Assembly (NCBI GenBank): GCA_021186555.1 | Contig: JAJKFL010000011.1 | Location: 32,227,611 to 32,291,610 of the forward strand | Direction: 5' to 3' | From: Reticulitermes speratus | Taxonomy: Eukaryota > Arthropoda > Insecta > Blattodea > Rhinotermitidae | DNA: 64,000 nt | In this document: one piece after another, positions 1 to 11,900 of the stretch | How positions within the stretch are numbered: position 1 is the first letter of the stretch | Layout of the letters: every line of letters begins with the position of its first letter | Program-made: the position numbers and the translations under genes | The notes under the pieces: model-generated | The model's database searches: none | What the model was told of the DNA's origin: nothing | What the model saw: only the letters and a program-made list of their open reading frames with translations

Positions 1-729
1 TTTGTCATGACAAATTTACCTTCTCAAAAGATACTACAAATTCCATACATCATAAACACTATCAGATCTGTAACATGAAAATATATACATGCAGGTGAAT
101 CAATGAAAACCATACAAAATTTCTTATCAGCTAATTTGTGCAGACATGTTATGTATAGCTGTCATTTTTCCACATACTGCCAAATCTACCAAAGCAGGGT
201 CTCAATTTCTGTATCTTTAACATTTTGGTTTGACTCACCCCCATACATAATAATAATATAATAATATAATAATAATAATAATAATAAGAAAGCTGATATA
301 AGAGGCCATTTGGCAATGCATGAGCAATAGTGTTGAACTGTACAGTAACTGTGCCTATCCTGTTAGCAATCACTGTTGTAGGCACCCCCCCCCCCCCACA
401 GCTCTGGGCTCGGGTATCACTTGAACCAACTGTATTTGCCACATGGTAACACAATAGTTATATCAGATGTTAACACAAGGAACACTGGAATCCTGAACTT
501 ATGACAGCACACTTCTTTACAAAGTCGATTTCATACAAGTGTTAAATAACTACACATAATTAAATAACCATTTAACTGACAATAAATGTGGTATAACTGG
601 ATTGCTAACAAATGAACAGAAACTTAAATGAGACCTTAAAGCAGGAAACACTAAATGATGATTCTGTTCAATTAACTGCTAAGGGACATGCAGGTAGCAC
701 CTTAGTATACATCAAACTCCAAGCAGCAG

Positions 730-862
730 AGCCTGTCTTGAGAAGTTAATTAAGTTCCACAGCTAGTGGAGATATTCCCCATATTTTATGGAACCTGAAG
801 GTTCATTACCACGTTCAAAAGAGCCGATCACGAATCCATGTCCTGAGCTCTGTGTATACATA
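730..862 (-). mobile_element. LINE 3' end fragment (non-LTR retrotransposon)
   Basis: Read on the minus strand with stops, the segment gives AQDMDS*SALLNVVMNLQVP followed by a stop. This is the typical C-terminal end of an insect non-LTR reverse transcriptase ORF (AQDRDRWRALVN..VMNL.VP). The same ending occurs at about 22060-22240 and 49990-50150, so all three are one LINE family, 5' truncated. Confidence 0.6.
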
Positions 863-1119
863 ACATTACATACTGTATTAAAGTGGACTGCAAACAGCTT
901 TAATAAGACTGGGTATTTTTGATGAATTACATTAATGGGTAATTTTGCCGTCAAAAGCACACAAATTGCTTTGGTAACTTGTTACCTGACATATTTCAAT
1001 TCACCATAGAATCATCATCAGGAACTGTCTCACGAAGTGCAATATAAACCTTCTAGGGTCAACTACGTAAGTATCACAGTCTTTATATTTCTTGGATTAG
1101 ATTTACCATTCATTGCAAA

Positions 1120-1275
1120 ATACTATAATACTAGATATAGTACTAATAATATAGGGCATCCAACTAATCTTGTCCCTCAGAAGTCTTCTATATATTTCTA
1201 GGATAGACTGCAGCATACTATAGTACTAGATATAGTAGTAATAATACAGGCCATCCAACTAATCTTGTCCCTCAG
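1120..1275. repeat. Direct duplication of a 61-bp unit
   Basis: The unit beginning atactata.tactagatatagta and ending caactaatcttgtccctcag occurs at about 1120-1180 and again at 1215-1275, about 90 percent identical, with 34 bp between. It lies downstream of MSH6 and encodes nothing evident. Confidence 0.7.
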
Positions 1276-2285
1276 CATGGCAGCTGTTGCGGGAGCTTGA
1301 TGTCATATAAAGCCTGCCATCTGCTGGGAACTGACAGTACTTCAGCTTACCTTATTTCATAGCAAAGTATTGACATGCTGACCCCCAACTCCTAAACAGG
1401 CCTCATACCTTCTAGATTGCTTTTGGTGGAAAAATTACGCACTGATTTGATGCAAAGCACTCAAAAGATATGAACTGAAACTTCTGATAAAAGTATGTTT
1501 TTTTTTTTCTATGCAAGTAGTGTTCTCTCAATAGACATAATGCTCATCAATTCCCACTAAAATCCCAACATGCTTTATACTGGCCTTAATATGAGCTTCA
1601 AATGGTACTAAAAGGACTAGAAGTATTTTCTCATGAAATCCATTTCTGCTTAGACTACACTGCATTTCACTGACTTCAAGCTGCATGCCATACTTAATTC
1701 GCTGGACCCACACAATATCTAGTATTCATATTTCTAGAAAGGCAGTGTCTACAAATTCAGCACAGTTACACTACCATCATTATTTGTCACCTGAAGCTAA
1801 AGAGATTACTGATTCCACAACAAAGTTATTTTTAATCCAACACATGAAACTCCAAACATGACTAAACTGAAATCCAAAAGAGCTAAACTGAATAAAAGTC
1901 ACATATATCAAGGAAAGGTAAAATGAACGATCATACCTGATAAGCTGAATTAAAAGACACACGGAAGATCATATGATAGACTGCCTCAAGTGAATAATCA
2001 TGTACTGTATTAAAGTCTTGGGGTATGCCAAGACCTAGCCCCATGGGTCTATTGTACAAGCCCCAGATGACAGATGAATGAATATGCAGAAGTGGTGGAA
2101 TAACAACTGAGAGGGCAAAACCAAAGTACTTTGGGTGGGAAGACTGTCCCAGTGTCACTCTCTCCACCACAATCCCACATACACTGCCCTATGGCTGAAA
2201 CTGAACCTCTACATGAGAAGCCGGCAACTAACCACCTGAGTCATCATAGCCATAGTACTGTATTTCTGAAGATTCAAGTTTTCTG

Positions 2286-2400
2286 AGTTGAACGACACGT
2301 CAACTGGTAAAATAGTTACCGAAATGTCGAAGGACCACAGTGCCTTCAAACATCAGTAACTAGCTACTAATCAACACAGTGTAACAACCCAGAAGACCTG
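2286..2400. repeat. Degenerate inverted-repeat (foldback) element
   Basis: The left arm (acacgtcaactggtaaaatagttac) and the right arm (ending cagaagacctga) are imperfect reverse complements. The words cttctggg and aactggt...agttac recur in the foldbacks at 11900-12065 and 20850-20940 and, more distantly, at 22752-22972, so this is an old member of that group. Confidence 0.45.
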
Positions 2401-2946
2401 AATAATAATGCTGTCAGAACGCTAAATCTCATACTGCATTACTGTTACAAATAATTTAGTCTCAGAAAAAAGTAGTTATGGAACACTTCAGATGAAACTG
2501 CTTGAAGACAGGCTGAATTTAACACAACACATGCAGGTGAATTTTATATAAGTATAACACATGTATCAACATACTAAATAATAATACTGGCAAATTTCAG
2601 AACTGCAAATGTCTTCATATTTACAGAACATAATTCGAGCAGTCTCCATCATTTTAATCAATACTCACAGTTAGGTTTCTTGTTTTACATACTGGTTCCT
2701 TGCAGCAGATAGACAAAAATTAATGCCTCTTAAATTTAGTTTGATATATCTATGCAAGATTTACCATTCAAATATGACTGTGGCAAGTAATGCTGACAGA
2801 AATTTGTGTAGCACCTACAAAGCTGAGTGGGAATGAAAAAAAAAATCTTACAATATTCTGTAACTTAGTCATAGAACAGTTAATACCCTGGATAACACTT
2901 TTGTCTCAAATATCAACTACTGAAGCAGGTCAAAGGATATTTGTTT

Positions 2947-5900
2947 TCAAAGGACTGTCTGAATCCGTTCAATCAGTGCAGCAATATCTGATGAATTCTG
3001 TCTTTTACCGAACAAATGCTGGAACAATTTCCTTCGTTCTCCTTCTTTCTCAAGTTGCACAGCTTTGTTATAGCCGACACGAATGATGTTGGATGAAATT
3101 CCAGCAAGACGAGCAGCATTAAAGCCATATGACTTTGGACAAGCACCAGATGCAAATTTATAAAGGAAAGTGACAGTTTCCTGTGATGGATCATCTTCAT
3201 TCTCATTCTCCACCATACATGCCTTGAAAAAATACAGAAACATTATGGCTTATGTAGTGAAACCAAGATTCTTATACAACCTACCCCACTGCAAGGAAAA
3301 CAGAACCACTTTCTCCTGATAAACCTCTCTTCTGACAGGCTGTTCCCACTGTCCTGTTTGTAGAAACCCTAAAAATAACTACCGTATATTCTCGAATCTA
3401 ATCCGCACCCAGTTTTTGGCGACTTCTTAAACGAAAAAAAGTTAGTTCGCGATTCTAATCCGCACCTTTCCTTCAACCACCCCTTGCCCACGGGGCGACT
3501 GATTGAATAATATTGGATGTTACCAATGCGTTAAAATCCGACGCTACGCCTGTGGCCGATGAGTCATACCGATAAAGGCGGGGCCTTTCTCAACAGACGT
3601 GCGCAATCTCGTCTGAAGCCAGCTGATCTTTAGTTGTTGAAACGTGGGAGGTGCTTGTTCCAATTTGTCGTGTACCTGTAGTTATGGAAGAGGGACACCT
3701 GAAATCTAAACGACTCTCATATACGGCGAAGTTCAAACGTGAAGTTATTCGGTGCGCAGAGGAGAATGGAAACCGCAAAGCCGCTGCAATATTTGGAGTT
3801 GATGAAAGCAACGTTCGACTATGGCGGAAACACAAGGCAGCGATGACATTGTATGGGAGGACGATGTTGAAGATAAAGATGATAGTGACTGGGTGGAGGC
3901 ACGGATAACGATTCAGTTATGAGTGATGACGGCGAGTCTGATGAATAATAAATTATAATAATAAATAATAAAATAATAGATTATTGTATTGTATTGTTCT
4001 TACGTTGTTATTATTACGTTAATTGTATTGTATATTGTACAGCAGCTCAATCATTTTTCCAAAATCCAGCTCTAGACCGCGAATCTAATCCGCACGCGAA
4101 TCTAATCCGCATCTGATTTTTTAGCCCTCTAAAACTGTAAAAAAGGTGCGGATTAGATTCGAGAATATACGGTAATTTTTCACAGTTCTTGTTGATTTTC
4201 CTACTGCCCCAGGCAGACCTGTACTTCCTCTCCCCAACCACACTTCTCAGCAACTACCATCCATGTCACCCTGTATATATAACCTGTCCACAGTATAAGC
4301 CCACTCATATGAATCCCAAAAATGTAGCACAATTAGTAGCCACATCCCACTTAAGTATTTTTAAACAGCATTATCTACTGAATCCAGCATGTAAGCTACA
4401 ATGGTGAACAGATTTACAGCATGTGTTTCATATAACACAATAAAACCATTTTAACCTACAAAACCTAATTTTCAAACATTCATTTCTGCCTTCTCACACG
4501 TTTCCAACCACAAATAAATCCACACAAAAAATTACAACACCTGAAGTGAGACTAGGAAAAGGAAGAAACTTCTGAATATAAGTCCACAAATTTTCCCTCT
4601 GCTATTCTTTACATGGTATTGGTAAAACCTGTCAAAAGATGTCAAGATGGCAAAGTTTACCATGTGGCCCAAGGTGACATGTGGTGAATGTCTGAAGTCC
4701 TCCACCAAAGTGTGGTAATGCGTAGAAAACAATGTTCGGCATTCCAGATTTCCCAGTTCCTTCACAACAGCTGCAGCAATTGCTGTGCCATCAAATGTTG
4801 AAGTTCCACGACCTGAGAGGGGGGAAAAATGACCAAGAATTACAACTAGGGCCCAGATATCACATTAAAAAAGAACGAACATCACTCATACTACACAATT
4901 TTTATGGTCCCTGAGTTTCAGTAACATTTTTAGTCATCTCATTTTAATACTCCTCCATGGCTAAGTAAGTGGTACCACTCTAGCAGCAATGGACTATACT
5001 TGGAAGTTACATGATGGTGTTTCATACTGGACCTGACATCTTTGGAACCCATCTTGTACTCACTTTTCAAGAAGGAAGGTGTTCGTAAATGACTGTAGCT
5101 ATATCACCACTACTGATGTTCACTTGTTGGAAGATTTCATGCATAGAAAAATGACAGTTTTTATTATAATAAACCTCTCATCAACTGTGTTCACATGTAC
5201 ATGAATGACCGGTGTTTGCCATCATGGGTAAGACTGAGGTACCCATTCTGAGATATGATGCTGGATCACATCCCACAACAAAGCTACACTGCTGCGAAAA
5301 CTTAAGAAATTGCAAGGGTAAGAAGACTGCTCTCATTGCTGTCCTTGACTACACTACAGCATTCACACACCTGTGTTTCTGACAACAAATCATTGCCAAA
5401 TTGTGCTCCCAGTCTTTAGCAAACACTCAGCTGGTTTTCAGCCTTCTTTCACCAAAAAATGCTGCTCCACCTGCTTACTAATTTCTACAGACATTATCTA
5501 GCAGTATGACTACTTACATGCACACAAGTAATGTCAATATGCAGAGCAGGGACATACAAAATGACTACGCCAAAATAGCACTGCACAACTCCATGTCTTC
5601 AAACACCATACTCACCCAGCTCATCCACCAGAACAAGGGAATGCTTGGTCGCATGATGCAGGACTGATGCCGTCTCACTTAGTTCTACGTAGAACGTGCT
5701 CTTCTCCCGCCATGATATCATCCCTCGCTCCCAGGCGTGTGAATACTCGATCGACAGGCGAGAGCTCACAGGATGAAGCTGGGACATGGCACCCCTGGAA
5801 TAACAGTTAAGTTAACAAGATCTGTGGATATTTTGCAATACTGTCAGCATCTCACACTACAAGCAAGCACTCATGATCAGGATAATTAATCAACAATAAA

Positions 5901-8900
5901 TATGAAAAGATTTGGAAGGAGGCGGTTATGGTCTAATCAGGGTACTATCACAGCATTTGCCTGGGACAGAAAAAACTAAGAAAGGATGCTCAAGCTCTGG
6001 GCCAAGATATGAACCCAGGACCCCACAAATATAAAGGAGCATTAACCAATTAACTCCAACATTTAATACAGATACAGAACAGGCAAACAGTAGCATGCCT
6101 TACCATATGTGCCATTACAACCAAGAGACCAACTTGGCGCATGAGTGTCGACTTTCCTCCCATGTTTGGTCCAGTGACTAGCACAACATTGGCTTTATTT
6201 TCTCCACACCCTATCACAGTATCATTTGGAATGAATCCATCAGCACACGAAACACAAGGATGGCGGCCATCTGTTATGTTCAAAGAGGGCTGTAAAAACA
6301 AACGTCAATCTAGTTTTTAGTTTAAAAAACATACCACTCTAAATTACTGTCCGTATGAACTAGTAAATTTTAGGCACAAATGTCTTTGGAAAAAAAAAAA
6401 AAAGTCACTAAGAGACTGATGTTCATCAAGTTTTGGGCATTCTTTACAAAGTAAGAATAACACCTTATATGGTCACGTCTGTCTCTGCCCCTGATCCAGT
6501 TTCAGTACCTGAACCATTCAAAAGCTTCCTGTAATTACCTAACCATGAACTGTTAGGAAACTCCAATTTTCAGCCATACTGACCCACAACAATGTCCACT
6601 GACTTAATGCCATAAATGAATAAACAGGCCATAAGTATGCTCAATAAACTGCAAAGAATGCCACTTCAGAGTTGTGTGTACTACATTACGGAGAGCACCA
6701 TTGACAATATTGTTAGTACTGTTCAGATATAGCTAGTAAGTGCTCATGGCAGATGGTAAATGTTGAATTAAAGAATAATGAAGATGGGCTGTAACAATTA
6801 ATTTTTCCACTTTTAAATAATCAAGATCTTTCTTCAATCAATCAATCAACCAGTTACACTTATGACTATATAAATTCAATGGCAGCTTAAGCATTGTATT
6901 CTTATATATTTATTTGGAGCCAGGATAGCATAGTCATTATAGTGACTAGGATACAGGCTGGACAATCTGTGGTTCAAATCCTGGCAGTGGCAAAAGAGTT
7001 TCTTCTTTTCCAAAACATCCAGATGGGCTCTGGGGCCCACCCAGCCTCGTATTCAGTGGGAAGTAGGGTTCCTTCCTGGAGGACTGGGGCATGAAGCTGA
7101 TTGCTCACCTTCAACCAGTGCCCAAGTTAAGAATGAGTGGAGCTATACCTCTACTCCCCATATATACCTTCATGGCGAGGTCAGGGATGTTACCTTTTTT
7201 AAATATTTATTTATGGTTTATTTGATAACTTTCAGTATGTCAGATGATACAGTGTCAACTACCAGATAATAAATTGGAAAGAATGTGGACGGGATTATAG
7301 TATAATCTGAGGTAACCTACCAGTACATGCCTGACTGAGAAAGAAAATACCTGAATCAAGACAGCTGGTCTCCACACCAAGATTTTAACCCAAGATATCT
7401 ACAACACAAAACAGGAGTGCCAACCACAATATTCAATGCTAACAGAGTAGTCCCTCAGTCATATGGAGGTGGAGGGTGGCGGTGCGAATCACCTGGGAAA
7501 CCGGACTACGGAGGGGAAACTCCGCAGTATATATAACATACAAAAAAATCATTACTTAGTTATAACGCCTAAATACTAAACAGTACACCACCACCACCAC
7601 CACTACACTACTACACTACTACTACTACTAACTACAAGCAAAAGCAAGACAAGACAGAAAGAGAGCTACGACACTCAAGACACTATGTCCTTACTGCTGA
7701 GGAGTTAAAGATCAGCTGACTCTTCCCGCGTCTCCACGTCACCAGTCTCAGAGTGCAGATTGCCTCAGACATCAGGGGGAAAAAGAGGACTATAGTTGGC
7801 CCAAAACTGTTGTGAATATGGGGAGCCAGATTACCAGGGTCTGGATTACTAAGGCACTACTGCACTATTACATAACCTTCTGTGCTCTTTGTTCGCAAGT
7901 TTGTTAACTGAGAGACTTATAGGAACCGACATGTTGCTGCTACTTCTGCAGATTACATCAACCACCACTGTAAAATTTTCAGATTGCATTATCTTCATAC
8001 CTTCATTTCCTCAGATGGTAAAACAAACTGCGGAATACATGTTTCTCCTCCTTCGCTGCGTGCATATTCCACAAGAGACATAAGGACATCCAGTACAGAC
8101 AGGCACTGCACCGCTGTATTCCATACTTCATAGCTACATAACACATCAGCAATCAGAACAGTTACAAGATATTCACCTACTTAAGTCCCTTGACAGTGCA
8201 GCATTAAGAGTGTACTGAATATCTAGTTTTTGCCTCATTCCAGTGTAGTACTCACTCCTACCTTTCCACATACTTACACTCTTCAACATACTATTGTATT
8301 TCAAATTAACTTTTTTAAACCTCTCCCCTTCATATATACAGAATGTCCACTTTATCGTGTCCCTGAGCACAGCAGCTTATCACATAGGATGCCTGCATCC
8401 ACCAAGAGTGCAGAGCACTTGGAAACTCTTCTATGAAATAAGTTCAACTGCATGGTAAAAACAAACTTTCAATTCCCAGCAGATGCGGGCTTCCTATGCA
8501 ATAAAGTTCCTGCAACACCTGCCATGCAGGGTTACAGTAAATGTGACACCTTGTAGTCAACAATATATACCCAAATACAGTCACTGACTTGCATAAAGGT
8601 CCCACAAATCCTGATATTATTCAAATTTTACATGCTAGAAACCAGCCTAAGCACATACGTACAGTATGTCATTTTGATACTGTGATGGTACAGCACAGGT
8701 AGTAAAAATAAATGAATGACAACAAATACCTAACATACCTTAATTTATATTGACAAATCAATAAGGATACTTAAAAGAGTTAAAGTTGCCTGCTTACCCA
8801 CTAACATAAATTTCCACACGACACTTAAATATATTTTCAGGGATTTGTACGTAAAGTCAGCTCTGACAAGCAGAGTCTCACATAACACTAGGAGGACCTG

Positions 8901-11900
8901 CACAGTAAAGGCTCTTTCCATGCTGTAGAGTAGCCACTGCTGACATGAACCACTCATTGCCATCTAGTGCTAATACTACAAAAGATTGGTGCTATAACTC
9001 TACAAAGCCAAGGTTCAAAGGAGGCATATATTCATACATACATAGATCAAATCTTTACAGAACTTCAAAGCTGTAACTCTGCTTTGTGTCTGACCCACGT
9101 TTAAGACAGGAATTTTATAGTTCAATGTTGACCCCAGAGATCCTACTGCCAATAAGTTCACACTCCAAGCATGTCAATTTTTCATGGGGCATTAAATACA
9201 ACTACCTAAATTAACATTCACATACTGCACAGTTCACATCAGTGTTAAGTGACAGCCACAACGAATAACACAATGCATCTTATTTTTTAACTTCTCATGA
9301 ATACTTCTACTCAAGGCACCACCACTTTATGTTGTAAGAAGATACTATATAAAACAAATCTGTACATTTCAAAGTACTTACTCTGCACTAAATTTGGCAA
9401 ATATCCTCCGATTTAGATCCTTTAATACGCTTTTTTCTTGTTTTTCAGCTGCAATCTGGCGAGAGAGCAGCTCCTGATCAAAAAAGAACATTAGTCGCAA
9501 CACAGAAATACAAGCATTAAAAAAGTAACAAATAGTGTGCATTTTCATGCTTTCAAGGCAGTGCAGTTGTGAACTCCATTCTGGGATACTGCACTCCATC
9601 ACCACTAGGTGTCCATCACCTAAGCGTCAAGAATGCATAGTGGTCTCATCCTGAAGGGACAATGGTCCAATGAAAAATTCTTCATGAGACCACTTATCCT
9701 TGAAAATGAGACCAATACGCAGTCTCAAAACACTGCGCAACGAACACCCAGTGACAGAAAGCAATATGCCAGAATAATGGAGTTCTCTGTAGCAAATAAT
9801 GTTAAAGAACATATCTGTGGACTTCAATTTTTTTATCATAAAACTGTTACACTAACTCTTTCTGAGCCAGTGACACGTATAACAGATGTCTTGGGATCAG
9901 AGACATAAAAATATACCTTCTAAAGAATTCTTTATTTTAAATTAGGAGTAAAAAAAACCCTCCAAATGTAAAGAATCACCATGACTTTCTATCTTCTAAA
10001 TTTATTTTCATTACTTCTACAACAGCATGTACTAAAATGGAAAGAATGTTTGTCATAATTAAGCAACCAAGCACACAAATGACAGGAGACACCACCAGAT
10101 ATGCATTTACACTGTGGGTTTTCTGAATGACAAACCCTTCTATTGTTTGACAGGAAAAAAAAAACTGAACATCACACGTAATCAGCAGCAATCCTGCTTC
10201 ATGTATGGCAGGCCCTGGATTCAAATCTCAGCTCAGAGACTGGCTACTTTGAGTTTTTTTTTTTGGGGGGGGGGGGGGGGGGGGCAAAAACCAGTGTAAC
10301 ATCTAACATTAGGCCACAAGCAGTTCCTCACACGTCATTTCAAATTCATTATTTGCTGATCATCCAGTCATTCAATACTGAACTGAATATCTCGAAATTC
10401 ACACCTACACTCCATCACACAATTTCCTGACAGACAATGGGGATGGAAATGTCCCCCCGACGGACTTCAACAGACTCATAATTTTGACTGAAAAGACTAT
10501 TATAAAGAACATATGCCATGTTGCCACATCACACTCAGATTTAATTACATTTACTGTGAAAGTTATGGGTGACCCAATACTTTATGAAGGGGAACTTTTC
10601 TCTCAATGTTCATCACAAAATCATGTGGTGGAGTCCAAGAAGTGTGAATATCCATTCCATGCTGCAACATCACATTCAACTTTGTTTTGTGTAAAAATTA
10701 ACTCAAGTCAAAATTTTATAAATGGGCTTTTTTTCCCTCGATTCTCATCAGGAAATCGCACTGTGGAACCTGTATGTGCAAACTTCCAGACGCAACATAT
10801 AGTCTGAGTTACTGACAATGTCCTTAACTTTTACAAGACCTGCATTTGTATATGCAAATGGATGTAAAAAAAAAAACACCACTAGAAATTTATTGTATGT
10901 ATTTAGGCAACAAGAATATTAACTGCAGATTTAAGACACGCTGCATCATCTGTTTTATTTTCCATACAATGCTTTTTATTTCATAATTTTACCTTTTTCT
11001 GCTCAAATAATACTTACATTTTTTTACAAATCATGCACTAAAATTTAAATACAAACTTGATGAGATAACGGTTAAATAAAACACCACATGATTACCCACC
11101 TTGGTCTCAGAGGTCCAGTACTTCTTAAATCCTTTCCTTTGTCCTGCAATTCATACTCTTTTCCAGCCTTTTTGGTACACGCATCAGGGACTTCAAGCTG
11201 GAATCTCTTCCTGTCAGATCCACAATATGTCACCTACATTACAAAAAAAATCAAAGTAATTACAGTAAATACAGTTCAGTACAGACAAAATTCACCTGTG
11301 ACCTTACAGCAGAGCTTCAAAATGAAACTATGAACATGTAACTTAGAGTAAATGCACCCCCCCCCCCCCCAGCATGCCATTTCAGGTTTCTTCTCAATTC
11401 TTCTCAAATAAACTTTAACATCAAACTCAAGTAAATCTTAAATGGAGGAAATGTAATGCAGATTATTAACTTAAGGCAACTGAAACTGACCACTGAAATG
11501 AGGAAACCCTTAAATGGACAAACATGAAACGGAGTTAATATTATTTTCACCGTGCATGTTTATTAACACTAGTATACACTTTACCAACACATGCACTTCC
11601 TATTAAAACATTAATAGTTTTTAGAACTAATAATGTTTTAATAGGAAGTGCATGTGTTGGTAAAGTGTATACTAATGAAATGGCGTTTCCACTGCATACA
11701 TATGCCTTAATAAGATTACATTTTGGTGCATCTGCCAACTGGTTCATTTGTGCTGCATAGCTTTTTTACGATCAAGTTAAAATTATTTTCATGTACTTTC
11801 TATATGCAAATAATACCAATTCTTACTTCTCTTAGAACTTCAAACTATTCCAAACAACATATGTACAAGATCTGAGGTTCTCACGGCAGTGCTGGTGATG

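Larger units (their letters stand above)
863..2946. other. Intergenic region downstream of MSH6
   Basis: Apart from the duplication at 1120-1275 and the foldback at 2286-2400, no gene or recognised repeat is seen. The part next to 2946 must include the MSH6 3' UTR. 1-729 holds an AAT microsatellite (about 246-290) and a C13-14 run near 387-400. Confidence 0.5.

Noticed and set aside
3590-3835. Minus-strand [16 protein letters not shown] (also at 41588-41878)
   Set aside because: It is the antisense shadow of the helix-turn-helix frame of the pogo-type elements.
5599-5787. A separate ORF starting MSQLHPVSS on the minus strand
   Set aside because: Its first part is an out-of-frame reading of MSH6 exon 24 caused by a one-base insertion; the true frame reads [17 protein letters not shown].
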